Shown: positions 52,495 through 60,424 of the stretch, piece by piece
How positions within the stretch are numbered: position 1 is the stretch's first letter
Layout of the letters: the number at the start of each line of letters is the position of its first letter
Assembly (NCBI GenBank): GCA_023404495.1
Contig: JAEYBE010000051.1
Coordinates: 1 to 64,000 of the forward strand
DNA from: Actinomycetes bacterium
Lineage (GTDB): Bacteria > Actinomycetota > Thermoleophilia > Solirubrobacterales > JACPNS01
Direction of reading: 5' to 3'
DNA length: 64,000 nt
The notes under the pieces: model-generated
Database searches by the model: none
Seen by the model: only the letters and a program-made list of their open reading frames with translations
What the model was told of the DNA's origin: nothing
Made by a program: the position numbers and the translations under genes

Positions 52495-52920
52495 GTGGCC
52501 GAAGAGTCCAGAACAGAGATCCGCGGCGACGCGCAGGTGGCACTGCTTGCGGCCTATTCGATACTCGCCTTCGCGGCGGTCGGGCGCTCGACCTACGAAC
52601 TGCTCTTCAAGTTCGAAGAAGCTCCGGTGCCCTACACGTTCTCGTGCATCGCCGCAGTTATCTATCTGGTCGCCTGCTGGGCGATCTGGCGCGGCGACGC
52701 ACTCGGGGTCCGCGTCGGAAAGATCGCCTGCGGGATCGAACTGATCGGCGTCCTGACGATCGGGACGCTCACGACGCTGGGCGATTCGGCCTTTGACGTG
52801 GGCACCGTATGGAGCTTTTACGGACGTGATTACGGCTGGCTCCCGCTGGTGATCCCGGGACTTGCCCTCTGGTGGCTGTTTCGCCAGGATCCCGCCGCTG
52901 AGCCACAATCGCGCCGATAA
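52495..52920 (+). CDS. Small membrane protein of unknown function
   Basis: A 141-residue protein from GTG 52495 with four membrane segments (about residues 13-33, 47-67, 75-95, 113-130). It resembles many short actinobacterial integral membrane proteins of unknown function, and I see no diagnostic motif. It is divergent from the lactone oxidase (44 bp apart) and is followed by a tRNA-Ser gene 17 bp later. Confidence 0.75.
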   Translation: MAEESRTEIRGDAQVALLAAYSILAFAAVGRSTYELLFKFEEAPVPYTFSCIAAVIYLVACWAIWRGDALGVRVGKIACGIELIGVLTIGTLTTLGDSAFDVGTVWSFYGRDYGWLPLVIPGLALWWLFRQDPAAEPQSRR

Positions 52921-52937
52921 ACTCCAGAACTTCTCCG

Positions 52938-53027
52938 GGAGAGGTGGCGGAGAGGCTGAACGCACTCGCCTGCTAAGCGAGTATGGGGTTTATAGCTCCA
53001 TCGAGGGTTCGAATCCCTCCCTCTCCG
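52938..53027 (+). tRNA. tRNA-Ser (anticodon GCU)
   Basis: A 90-base class II tRNA. Acceptor GGAGAGG pairs with CCTCTCC, discriminator G; anticodon stem CTCGC/GCGAG with loop CTGCTAA gives anticodon GCT. The long variable arm and T-arm GAGGG-TTCGAAT-CCCTC are intact. CCA is not encoded. Confidence 0.97.
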
Positions 53028-53037
53028 TATTGACCCG

Positions 53038-53508
53038 ATGAGCGGCGCGACCCCCACACTCAAGCTCTGGCGCAAGTTCTCCGCGCGTCCGATGGGCAAG
53101 AAGCTCTTCACGCTGGGCGTCGGGTTCAAAGCGCCCTACTTCCTCTCGATCGGTGCGAAGGTCCAGTCGGTCGAGCCCGGTCGAAGCGTTGTCACAGCTC
53201 GCAACAGCTGGCGCGTGCACAATCACATCGGCACATTCCACGCGATCGCGATGTGCAACATCGCGGAGCTGGCGATGGGGATGGTCGCGGAAGCGACGGT
53301 GCCGCCGACGCACAGCTGGATCCCCAAAGGGATTGAGGCCCGCTACCTCGCGCGCGGTGAGACCAATCTGACCGCGGAGGCCGTGCTCGACCCGATCCCC
53401 GAGTTCGGCGACGAGAAATTCGACGCCGACGTGCAGATAACGATCCGCGATGCCGCCGGCAAGGTGATCACCGAGGCGACGATCCCGATCCGCATCGCGC
53501 CGAAGTAG
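53038..53508 (+). CDS. DUF4442-type hotdog-fold thioesterase-like protein
   Basis: The 156-residue protein matches the PaaI-like DUF4442 group: VHNHIGTFHAIAMCNIAELA resembles the hotdog active-site helix and WIPKGIEARYLARGETNLTA the central strand pair. It may hydrolyse an acyl-CoA, but a catalytic Asp is not obvious. ATG 53038 begins 10 bases after the tRNA-Ser gene. Confidence 0.75.
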   Translation: MSGATPTLKLWRKFSARPMGKKLFTLGVGFKAPYFLSIGAKVQSVEPGRSVVTARNSWRVHNHIGTFHAIAMCNIAELAMGMVAEATVPPTHSWIPKGIEARYLARGETNLTAEAVLDPIPEFGDEKFDADVQITIRDAAGKVITEATIPIRIAPK

Positions 53509-53515
53509 CACCATT

Positions 53516-53533
53516 TACAACTAAATAGTTGTA
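53516..53533. promoter_or_regulatory. Operator candidate upstream of the rhodanese gene
   Basis: TACAACTAAATAGTTGTA is a perfect 18-base palindrome, AT-rich amid GC-rich sequence, 10 bases before the rhodanese ATG. Its form resembles operators of ArsR- or MarR-type (OhrR-like) repressors. No such regulator gene is adjacent. Confidence 0.5.
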
Positions 53534-53543
53534 TAGTTGATGC

Positions 53544-54038
53544 ATGGCAGAAACAGCATGCAGCATCGACCCCGCGCGATCAGGCACGACGCTCAGCCGT
53601 TCGCAGGCCCCAGCCGGACACTCCCCGCATCTCGTCCCGCACCTGGCCGACGACGGCGAGCTGGTGATCGACCCCTGGTGGGGAGTGATCCAGCCGGCGG
53701 TTCTGCACGCGCAGATCCCGACGATCGGTGAGCTCGAAGTGATCGAGCACATCGAGCAAGGAGGCGTCGCGATCGACACACGCCGTCCGGAATACGTCGC
53801 AGAGAGCGGCACGATCCCTGGCGCGCTGGCGATCCACTGGGAAGAGATCGCCGATCACCTGGACCTCTTCGCCAGCGGAGTAGTCGTGCTCTTCTGCAAC
53901 GGCCCGCAGTGCGCGGCAACTCCTCGCGCGGTTGAGTCGCTTCTCAAGGCCGGCGTGGCGCCCGAGCGCATCGCCTACTACCGCGGCGGATTGCAGGACT
54001 GGATGTCGATGGGGCTGCCGGTGGCGCCCGTCGATTAG
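53544..54038 (+). CDS. Rhodanese-domain protein
   Basis: The 164-residue protein has one rhodanese domain (about residues 60-160): VAIDTRRPEYVAESGTIPGA, the active-site loop FCNGPQCAATPRA with nucleophilic Cys, and RIAYYRGGLQDWMSMGLPV. It would transfer sulfane sulfur in the cytoplasm. The N-terminal ~55 residues are not part of the domain. It is followed after 12 bp by a DUF3817 gene. A palindromic operator candidate precedes it. Confidence 0.85.
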   Translation: MAETACSIDPARSGTTLSRSQAPAGHSPHLVPHLADDGELVIDPWWGVIQPAVLHAQIPTIGELEVIEHIEQGGVAIDTRRPEYVAESGTIPGALAIHWEEIADHLDLFASGVVVLFCNGPQCAATPRAVESLLKAGVAPERIAYYRGGLQDWMSMGLPVAPVD

Positions 54039-54050
54039 CTTCACGCCGCG

Positions 54051-54347
54051 ATGTCGCTTCGCGGTTTCAGATACCTGGCGATCGCCGAGGCGATCAGCTA
54101 CCTGCTGCTGCTCGGCGTCGCAATTCCGCTGAAGGCGGCCGACGTCACGGCGGTTGCCGTCCAGCTGATGGGCGCAGTGCACGGCTTCCTCTTCATCGCT
54201 TACCTCTCGTTCGCGATCGCGCTCGTGCGGCCAGCCAAGTGGACTGCCTGGCAGACGTTCTGGATCCTCGCGGCATCAGCAGTGCCGTTCGGCGGCTTTG
54301 TCGTCGACCGGTGGCTGCTGCGCCATCACGGCGACGCGGCACGCTGA
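54051..54347 (+). CDS. DUF3817 membrane protein
   Basis: A 98-residue protein with three membrane segments; FRYLAIAEAISYLLLLGVAIPLK at the start and AVPFGGFVVDRWL at the end match the DUF3817 family, whose function is unknown. It probably shares a transcript with the rhodanese gene. Confidence 0.8.
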   Translation: MSLRGFRYLAIAEAISYLLLLGVAIPLKAADVTAVAVQLMGAVHGFLFIAYLSFAIALVRPAKWTAWQTFWILAASAVPFGGFVVDRWLLRHHGDAAR

Positions 54348-54377
54348 GCCGATACAACCGGGCCCGGAGCTAATCCC

Positions 54378-54438
54378 TATAATTCCGATCAGGTTTTGGT
54401 AGTCTTTTTTCTATTCTGGACTAAGTTGATCTAGTCCA
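54378..54438 (+). promoter_or_regulatory. Control region of the sulfate-transport operon
   Basis: This AT-rich region holds TATAAT (54378-54383) and TGGACTA-N8-TAGTCCA (54417-54438), a perfect inverted repeat with seven-base arms. A further TAGTC lies at 54400-54404, so GACTA/TAGTC half-sites occur three times. GACTA half-sites are reminiscent of Rrf2/IscR-family sites, and an Rrf2 regulator gene closes this locus at 58126. Which -10 is used is unclear. Confidence 0.5.
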
Positions 54439-54471
54439 CCATTTCAAACCTCAATTCCACGGAGAACCTCG

Positions 54472-55467
54472 ATGCACAAGCTCAAGTTCAGCTCAGCGCT
54501 AATTGCCCTCGCACTTGCCGTGGTGGTCGCGGGCTGCGGTTCCGGCGGATCTTCGGCCGACAAGCTCGCGCTCGTCGCCTACTCAACGCCGCAAGAGGCC
54601 TACTCCAAGTTGATCCCGGCCTTCCAGGCGACAACCGAAGGCAAGGGCGTGACCTTCTCGCAGTCCTACGGGGCGTCGGGCGATCAGTCCCGAGCTGTCG
54701 CCAACGGCCTGCCGGCCGATGTCGTCGAGTTCTCGTTCGAGCCGGACATGACGCGGCTCGTCGAGGCCGGCAAAGTCGCCAAAGATTGGGACGACAACGA
54801 CACCAACGGCATCGTCACCGACAGTGTGGTGGTGCTCGCCGTGCGCAAGGGCAACCCCAAGAACATCAAGGACTGGTCGGATCTGACCAAGTCTGGCGTC
54901 GATGTCGTCACCGCCAACCCGGTCGTCTCGGGCGGCGCGCGCTGGAACCTTGTCGCGGCCTACGGCCAGGCGATCAAGTCGGGCCTCTCGGAAGAGCAGG
55001 CGCTCGACTACATCAAGTCGCTGCTTGCCAACGTCTCGGTGCAGGACAAGTCGGCGCGCGAGGCGCTGCAGACCTTCTCGCAGGGCAAGGGCGACGTCCT
55101 GATCACCTACGAGAACGAGGCCAAGACCGCGCAGGACAAGGGCCAGGACATCGACTACGTGATCCCGCCGACCACGCTGCTGATCGAGAACCCGATCGCG
55201 GTCACCGAGGCGACCAAGAATCAGAAGGCCGCCGACGACTTCGTCGCGTTCCTCAAGAGCGAGGCGGGCCAGAAGATCTGGGCCGAGAACGGCTACCGCC
55301 CGGTCGACCAGGACCTTTGGGAGCAGTACGGCTTCGAGACCCCGGAGACGCTGCTCACCGTTGCCGAGCTCGGCGGCTGGGAGAAGCTCAACAAGCAGCT
55401 CTTCGATGAAGAAGAGGGCGCCGTCACCAAGATCAACGAGGAGCTCGGCGTAAGTAATGCCAAGTAG
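54472..55467 (+). CDS. Sulfate ABC transporter, substrate-binding lipoprotein
   Basis: The 331-residue protein has a lipoprotein signal ending VVVAGC and the Sbp/CysP pattern: FSQSYGASGDQSRAVANGL near the start and TANPVVSGGARWNL in the hinge, typical of sulfate and thiosulfate binding proteins. It binds sulfate or thiosulfate outside the cell. It heads the operon and overlaps the first permease gene by 11 bases. Confidence 0.93.
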   Translation: MHKLKFSSALIALALAVVVAGCGSGGSSADKLALVAYSTPQEAYSKLIPAFQATTEGKGVTFSQSYGASGDQSRAVANGLPADVVEFSFEPDMTRLVEAGKVAKDWDDNDTNGIVTDSVVVLAVRKGNPKNIKDWSDLTKSGVDVVTANPVVSGGARWNLVAAYGQAIKSGLSEEQALDYIKSLLANVSVQDKSAREALQTFSQGKGDVLITYENEAKTAQDKGQDIDYVIPPTTLLIENPIAVTEATKNQKAADDFVAFLKSEAGQKIWAENGYRPVDQDLWEQYGFETPETLLTVAELGGWEKLNKQLFDEEEGAVTKINEELGVSNAK

Positions 55468-56296
55468 CGCTTCGGCAACAATTGGGACTCCACGACGCCG
55501 CCGCGCGGGCCGCAAGGTCCGCGTCGGCGGCGTCGCCGGTTTCTCGCTCGGTGCGATCTACCTCTCAGCGGTGGTGCTCCTGCCTCTGCTCGCGGTGGCG
55601 ATCAAGGCCTTCGACGGCGGGCTGGGAGAATTCTGGGACGCGATCACCCGACCGCAGGCCAGAGCCGCGCTCGAGTTGACGATCGCGCTCAGCGCAATCG
55701 TCACCGTGATCAACGCTGTGATGGGGACATTGATCGCCTGGGTTCTCGTGCGCGACGAGTTCCGCGGCAAGCGGCTGGTCAACACGCTGATCGACCTCCC
55801 CTTCGCGCTGCCCACGATCGTCGCCGGCATCGTGCTGCTGGCGCTCTATGGACCCAACAGTCCGCTCGGCGTGAACATCGCCTACACCCGGGTCGGCGTC
55901 GGCCTTGCGCTGCTCTTCGTCACGCTGCCATTTGTCGTGCGGTCGGTCCAACCGGTGCTGATCAGCTTCGATCGCGAGATGGAAGACGCAGCGCGCTCGC
56001 TCGGCGCTTCGCCGCTCACCACCTTTCGCCGCGTGATTTTGCCCAACCTGCGCGGCGGGATCCTCGCCGGCTGCGCGCTGGCGTTCGGACGGGCGCTCGG
56101 CGAGTTCGGCTCGCTCGTGCTGATCGCCGGCAACATCCCGTTCAAGACCGAAGTCGCGTCCGTCTACCTCTACGGACAGATCGAGAACGACAACCTGCAG
56201 GGCGCCTCAGCGGTGTCGGTGGTGTTGCTGGCCGCCTCGCTGATTTTGATTCTGGCAATCGGTCTGCTGGCGCGCCAAGGAGAGCACGGTGACTGA
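55457..56296 (+). CDS. cysT: Sulfate ABC transporter permease CysT
   Basis: The 279-residue permease has six membrane helices and the coupling-loop EAA motif (DAARSLGASPLTTFRRVILP). It is the CysT/CysU type by order and by FDLPFALPTIVAGIVLLALYG-like helix 3. The first ~25 residues are basic (RRRRAGRKVR). ATG 55457 lies within the end of the binding-protein gene. Confidence 0.92.
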   Translation: MPSSASATIGTPRRRRAGRKVRVGGVAGFSLGAIYLSAVVLLPLLAVAIKAFDGGLGEFWDAITRPQARAALELTIALSAIVTVINAVMGTLIAWVLVRDEFRGKRLVNTLIDLPFALPTIVAGIVLLALYGPNSPLGVNIAYTRVGVGLALLFVTLPFVVRSVQPVLISFDREMEDAARSLGASPLTTFRRVILPNLRGGILAGCALAFGRALGEFGSLVLIAGNIPFKTEVASVYLYGQIENDNLQGASAVSVVLLAASLILILAIGLLARQGEHGD

Positions 56297-57107
56297 GCGA
56301 GCGTCCCGCATCTCACTGCGAAGCCTCGCGCTGATCTACCTGGCGGCGATCCTCTTCATCCCCGTCGCGCTGGTCTTCTACCGCGCTTTCGAGCCGGGAC
56401 TTGCCGCATTCGTCGACGCCGTCACGACGCCTGAAGCACAGCACGCGTTCTGGCTGACTCTTGTGTGCACGATCATCTCTGTCCCGCTGAACACGATCTT
56501 CGGGGTCGCCGCAGCGATCTACGTGGTGCGCGGCAAGGGACCCGGACGACGCCTGCTCGACGCTGTGATCGACCTGCCGTTCGCGGTCTCTCCCGTGGTC
56601 GTCGGACTTGCCCTCGTACTGGTCTGGGGGCAGAACGGGTGGTTCGGGGAATCGCTGACCGACGCTGGCTTCCAGGTGATCTTCGCGTTGCCCGGGATGA
56701 TTCTCGCGACGATGTTCGTCAGCCTGCCGTTTGTTGCGCGCGAAGTGATCCCCGTACTCCGAGAGATCGGCGACGAGCAGGAACAGGCCGCCCACACGCT
56801 CGGGGCAAACAACTGGCAGACGCTTTGGCGGATCACGATCCCGTCGATCAAGTGGGGCCTCGGCTACGGCGTCGTGCTGACCACCGCCCGCGCGATCGGG
56901 GAGTTCGGCGCCGTGGCGGTCGTCTCCGGGAAGATCGTCGGGCAGACCGACACGGCGACGCTCTACGTGGCCAATCAGTTCGAGAACTTCAATCTTTCCG
57001 TCGCGTATGCCGTATCCGTCGTACTCGCGATCGCGGCACTCGTGGTAATCGTTGGAATGACTGTGTTGCAGCACCGCCAGGAGCGGTCTGCCGAGGAGGA
57101 GTCCTGA
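56289..57107 (+). CDS. cysW: Sulfate ABC transporter permease CysW
   Basis: A 272-residue six-helix permease with coupling motif [20 protein letters not shown] and [15 protein letters not shown], typical of CysW. GTG 56289 overlaps cysT by eight bases and its TGA shares one base with the cysA ATG. Confidence 0.92.
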   Translation: MTERASRISLRSLALIYLAAILFIPVALVFYRAFEPGLAAFVDAVTTPEAQHAFWLTLVCTIISVPLNTIFGVAAAIYVVRGKGPGRRLLDAVIDLPFAVSPVVVGLALVLVWGQNGWFGESLTDAGFQVIFALPGMILATMFVSLPFVAREVIPVLREIGDEQEQAAHTLGANNWQTLWRITIPSIKWGLGYGVVLTTARAIGEFGAVAVVSGKIVGQTDTATLYVANQFENFNLSVAYAVSVVLAIAALVVIVGMTVLQHRQERSAEEES

Positions 57108-58087
57108 TGGCAATCGGCATTGAGCACGTGACCAAACGCTTTGGCGACTTTCTCGCGCTCGACGACGTCTCGCTCGAAGTGCCCGACGGCTCACTCACGG
57201 CGTTGCTCGGGCCGTCCGGTGGCGGCAAGTCCACCCTGCTGCGCGTGATCGCCGGGCTTGAGATCCCGGACTCGGGCGTTGTGCGCATCGCCGGTGAGGA
57301 CGTCACAATCGAGGCCCCGCAGCAGCGCGACGTCGGATTCGTCTTTCAGCACTACGCGGCGTTCAAGCACCTCACTGTGCGCGAGAACGTCGCCTTCGGC
57401 CTGAAGATCCGCAAGCGCGAGAAGCAGGAGATTCGCGAGACCGTCGACGAGCTGCTCGCACTCGTGCAGCTCGAGGGTCTTGCGAGCCGCTATCCCGACC
57501 AGCTCTCGGGCGGGCAGCGCCAGCGCATGGCACTGGCTCGCGCGCTTGCCGTGCAGCCGCGCGTCCTGCTGCTCGACGAGCCGTTCGGCGCGCTCGACGT
57601 GAAGGTGCGCGCAGATCTTCGTGCCTGGCTATTACGCCTGCACGAGGAGTGGCCGGTCACCACGATCATCGTCACCCACGACCGCGAGGAGGCGATGGAG
57701 CTCGCCTCGCAGATCGTCGTGATCAACGACGGCAAGGTCGAGCAGACCGGAACTCCGGACGAGCTCTACGACACGCCGGCGACGCGGTTCGTGGCCGGAT
57801 TTGTCGGTCCGGTCGCGCAGTTCGACGGCCAGCTCGTGCGGCCGCACGACCTGACGCTGATCGACTCGGCCGATCCCGGCACCAAGGAGGCGCTTGTTCA
57901 GCGCGTCGCTCGGGTCGGATTTGAGGTCAGAGTCGAATTGGTCCTCGGCGACGGTGATCCGGTGACGGTTCTACTGACCCAGCGAGAGGCAGAGGCCCTT
58001 GAGCTCGAAGCGGGCCAGATCGTGCACGTCCGGGCCGAGCGCACGTTCGACCTCCCGAGTGATGAGCCGGCGAAGCTCGTAAACTGA
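57107..58087 (+). CDS. cysA: Sulfate ABC transporter ATPase CysA
   Basis: The 326-residue ATPase has Walker [11 protein letters not shown]-loop [16 protein letters not shown], signature LSGGQRQR, Walker [13 protein letters not shown] and the switch His in [11 protein letters not shown]-terminal TOBE-like domain (about residues 240-326) follows. It powers sulfate import with CysTW. ATG 57107 follows GAGGAGGAG. Confidence 0.96.
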   Translation: MAIGIEHVTKRFGDFLALDDVSLEVPDGSLTALLGPSGGGKSTLLRVIAGLEIPDSGVVRIAGEDVTIEAPQQRDVGFVFQHYAAFKHLTVRENVAFGLKIRKREKQEIRETVDELLALVQLEGLASRYPDQLSGGQRQRMALARALAVQPRVLLLDEPFGALDVKVRADLRAWLLRLHEEWPVTTIIVTHDREEAMELASQIVVINDGKVEQTGTPDELYDTPATRFVAGFVGPVAQFDGQLVRPHDLTLIDSADPGTKEALVQRVARVGFEVRVELVLGDGDPVTVLLTQREAEALELEAGQIVHVRAERTFDLPSDEPAKLVN

Positions 58088-58092
58088 ACCGC

Positions 58093-58111
58093 TCCGACCC
58101 AAAAGGTCGGA
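58093..58111 (+). terminator. Hairpin between cysA and the Rrf2 gene
   Basis: TCCGACC-CAAAA-GGTCGGA, seven base pairs with a CAAAA loop, lies five bases after the cysA stop. It has the same CCCAAAAGG centre as the hairpin at 9571-9595. It may attenuate read-through into the regulator gene 14 bp later. Confidence 0.55.
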
Positions 58112-58125
58112 AAGGTCCAGAATCA

Positions 58126-58587
58126 GTGAGAATCTCAGCAAAAGTCGATTACGCGCTTCGCGCGGCCGTGGAGCTCGCCGCGCACGAGGACGACGACAAG
58201 CTCGTCACGTCCGAAGAGATCGCCGAGCGGCAGAACATTCCGCATGCATTCCTGACCAACATTCTGCAGTCGCTGCGTCAGGCGGGCATCGTGGTGAGCA
58301 AGCGCGGACCGGTCGGCGGGCACAGACTTTCAAAACCGGCTGAGGAGATCGTGATCGCCGACGTGATCCGCGCGATCGACGGCCCACTGGCGGGGGTCTC
58401 GGGACTGCACCCCGAAGAGCTCGAGTTCGGTGGCAGCGCGAAGGCGCTTCAGGATGTCTGGATCGCGGTACGCGCGAACCTCCGCGAGATCCTCGAACAC
58501 GTCACCCTGGCCGACGTAGCCGAAGACGACCTCCCGTCAATCGTCGGCAAGCGTGCGGCGGATGAGGACGCCTGGGTCAGCCGCTGA
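58126..58587 (+). CDS. Rrf2-family transcriptional regulator without cysteines
   Basis: The 153-residue protein is a typical Rrf2 winged helix: RISAKVDYALRAAVELA, the recognition helix region IPHAFLTNILQSLRQAGIV and GPVGGHRLSKPAEEI. It contains no cysteine, so it cannot hold the Fe-S cluster of IscR/NsrR, and resembles CymR, which senses cysteine supply through CysK. Its place after the sulfate transporter suggests it controls sulfur genes, perhaps through the GACTA repeat at 54417. Starts at GTG 58126. Confidence 0.88.
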   Translation: MRISAKVDYALRAAVELAAHEDDDKLVTSEEIAERQNIPHAFLTNILQSLRQAGIVVSKRGPVGGHRLSKPAEEIVIADVIRAIDGPLAGVSGLHPEELEFGGSAKALQDVWIAVRANLREILEHVTLADVAEDDLPSIVGKRAADEDAWVSR

Positions 58588-58630
58588 GCGTCGGCGCGCC
58601 GCCGTCGCTGCAATGAGATAAGTTGCGGCG

Positions 58631-59500
58631 ATGATCAAGCGCTTCGCCTTCACAGTATTTGCAGCAGCCGTTCTCATGGCAGGCCTCGCGGCCACCAGTG
58701 GCGCGGCAACCAACACCTGCCCGGCCTTTCACGTCTTGCACAACGACTCGATCGGCAGCGTGAAGATTCCGGCCGGTATGTACGGCGTGACGGCGACCGG
58801 CGTGACCTGCAAGAACAGCTCGACCCTGGTGGCGCGGTTCCTGAACGACTACGACGGCAATCTGCCCGATGGCTGGACCGTCTCGGCATCCGGTAAGACC
58901 GTCACGTTTGCGAAGGCCGGCACGAGTGAGTCGATCGAGCTCAAGCGCGGCTACTCGCCGTCTGGCGGCGGGAGCTCAAGCCGGCGAAACGGCCCCTGCC
59001 CGGGCGAATTCACAGTTCTGCACAACGACAGAATCGGCGCTCTCAAACTCAAGGCCGGCCAGTACAAGATCACCACCAAGGGCCTCTACTGCTGGTTTGA
59101 CGCCAGTAAGCTCGCCTTCTTCCTCGACCACAACGAGAGCGGCAAGCTGCCCAAGCCCTGGACAGTCGACGCGGCGATGATGAAGATCCAGCGCTCGCCG
59201 TCGCACTACTTCACGCTTCGCTACCTCGGCAAGAGTGGCGGCGGCGGCCACAGCCACGCGGGCATGATTCGCTGCACATCGAAGCTCAAGCTGACAACCG
59301 CAGCAAAGCTCGCCGGAATCGATTTCCCAATCGGCAGCTACTGGATCAATGTCGCTCCGGGCACCACGTGCGCCGGCGCGGCTTCGAAGTTCGAGTCGTG
59401 GGTCACGGCAGGCGCGATCAGCAACAGCTGGAAGATCAACAGTCAGACGGCGACATTCACGCTCAACTCGAAGAGCTTTCAGATCGAGCCGGTCAGCTGA
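58631..59500 (+). CDS. Secreted three-repeat protein of unknown function
   Basis: The 289-residue product has a signal peptide (MIKRFAFTVFAAAVLMAGLA, cleavage near SGAA). Three repeats of ~75 residues follow. Repeats 1 and 2 share CPxxFxVLHNDxIGxxKxxAG, a second Cys 25-30 residues later and a WTV turn before a final strand; repeat 3 is diverged. A Gly/Ser-rich linker sits between 1 and 2, a Gly/His linker between 2 and 3. Each repeat has a Cys pair likely to be disulfide-bonded. I do not recognise the family. Its stop overlaps the convergent gene in TCAGCTGA. Confidence 0.85.
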   Translation: MIKRFAFTVFAAAVLMAGLAATSGAATNTCPAFHVLHNDSIGSVKIPAGMYGVTATGVTCKNSSTLVARFLNDYDGNLPDGWTVSASGKTVTFAKAGTSESIELKRGYSPSGGGSSSRRNGPCPGEFTVLHNDRIGALKLKAGQYKITTKGLYCWFDASKLAFFLDHNESGKLPKPWTVDAAMMKIQRSPSHYFTLRYLGKSGGGGHSHAGMIRCTSKLKLTTAAKLAGIDFPIGSYWINVAPGTTCAGAASKFESWVTAGAISNSWKINSQTATFTLNSKSFQIEPVS

Positions 59501-60377
59501 CGGCGAGAACCCGGACGGCGTTGCCTGACGGGTCGCTCGCCTCGAAGCCGCCTTCAACGTCACGCGATTCGTAGCCAGCCTCGGCCAGGCGGTCTCGCGC
59601 GGCTTCGACGTACGCCTCGCCGGGCAGCTCGATCGTCCAGTGCACCAGTCCAATCGCGCCTTCCGGCGCCGGCGGCGCGCCGCGGCCCTGCCAGGTGTTG
59701 AAGGCCAGATGATGGTGATATCCGCCGGCGCTGACAAACGCGGCGGTGTCGATCTGAGTGATCAAGTCGAACCCGAGCGCGTCGCGATAGAAAGCGAGCG
59801 CCTCGGTCAGGTCGCCGACGTGGAGATGCACGTGCCCGACCCGCGTCCCCGGATCGGCCTCGCTCACCGAGTCTCGGCCGCTGACGAGGTTGAAGAGTCC
59901 GCCCATATCTAGCGGCCTGGGTGCAATCGCCGTGATGTCGGCAAGATTTGGCCACTTATCGGGAGCGCGGTCCCAGGCGAGCTCGAGGCCATTGCCGTCC
60001 GGGTCGGGCAGATAGATCGCCTCGTGGGTGCCGTGATCGGAGGCGCCATCGATCGGCGTGCGTGACTCAAGGATCCGCTGCGCCACGCGCGCGAGTTCTT
60101 CCTGGGTCGGGTAGAGCAACGCCACGTGGTAGAGCCCGGCGCGGCGCGAGTAGCGGCGGGCGTCCGGGTCCGCGTGCAGCACGATCAGGTCATCTGCGCC
60201 GGCGCCGAGCTTCGCAAAGTCCGGTCCCGACTCGCGCACCTGGAGACCGATCACATCTGTGTAGAAACCGACCGCGCGATCAAGCTCTGTCACGCGTAGG
60301 TGGGCGGCGCCCAGGCGCAACCCCTCGGGCAGCACGCGCCGGTCTTCGCCCTGTCTGTATGCCGCTGGAACAGCCAT
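59493..60377 (-). CDS. VOC-family two-domain dioxygenase-like protein (CatE-like)
   Basis: The 294-residue protein has two vicinal-oxygen-chelate halves, about residues 20-140 and 158-290. The first keeps two His (LGAAHLRV, LYHVALLY) and a Glu (GNGLELAWD); the second keeps His in VGHVHLHV and YHHHLAF but has Arg where the third ligand is expected (GNAVRVL). CatE-type enzymes cleave catechols, but the substrate here is unknown. ATG 60377 is preceded closely by a palindrome and TATACT, so the leader is very short. Confidence 0.8.
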   Translation of the reverse strand: MAVPAAYRQGEDRRVLPEGLRLGAAHLRVTELDRAVGFYTDVIGLQVRESGPDFAKLGAGADDLIVLHADPDARRYSRRAGLYHVALLYPTQEELARVAQRILESRTPIDGASDHGTHEAIYLPDPDGNGLELAWDRAPDKWPNLADITAIAPRPLDMGGLFNLVSGRDSVSEADPGTRVGHVHLHVGDLTEALAFYRDALGFDLITQIDTAAFVSAGGYHHHLAFNTWQGRGAPPAPEGAIGLVHWTIELPGEAYVEAARDRLAEAGYESRDVEGGFEASDPSGNAVRVLAVS

Positions 60378-60395
60378 TACTTCAAAAAGTATAGT
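60378..60395. promoter_or_regulatory. Overlapping divergent -10 elements with inverted repeat
   Basis: TACTT-N4-AAGTA (60378-60391) directly abuts the VOC gene ATG. Within it TATACT (minus, 60393-60388) and TATAGT (plus, 60390-60395) are overlapping -10-like elements for the two divergent genes. TACT/AGTA repeats are used by several DUF24/MarR quinone- and peroxide-sensing repressors, suggesting such a regulator (inference). Confidence 0.45.
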
Positions 60396-60424
60396 GCGTC
60401 CAACACGAGCGGTAGGTTGGCTTG

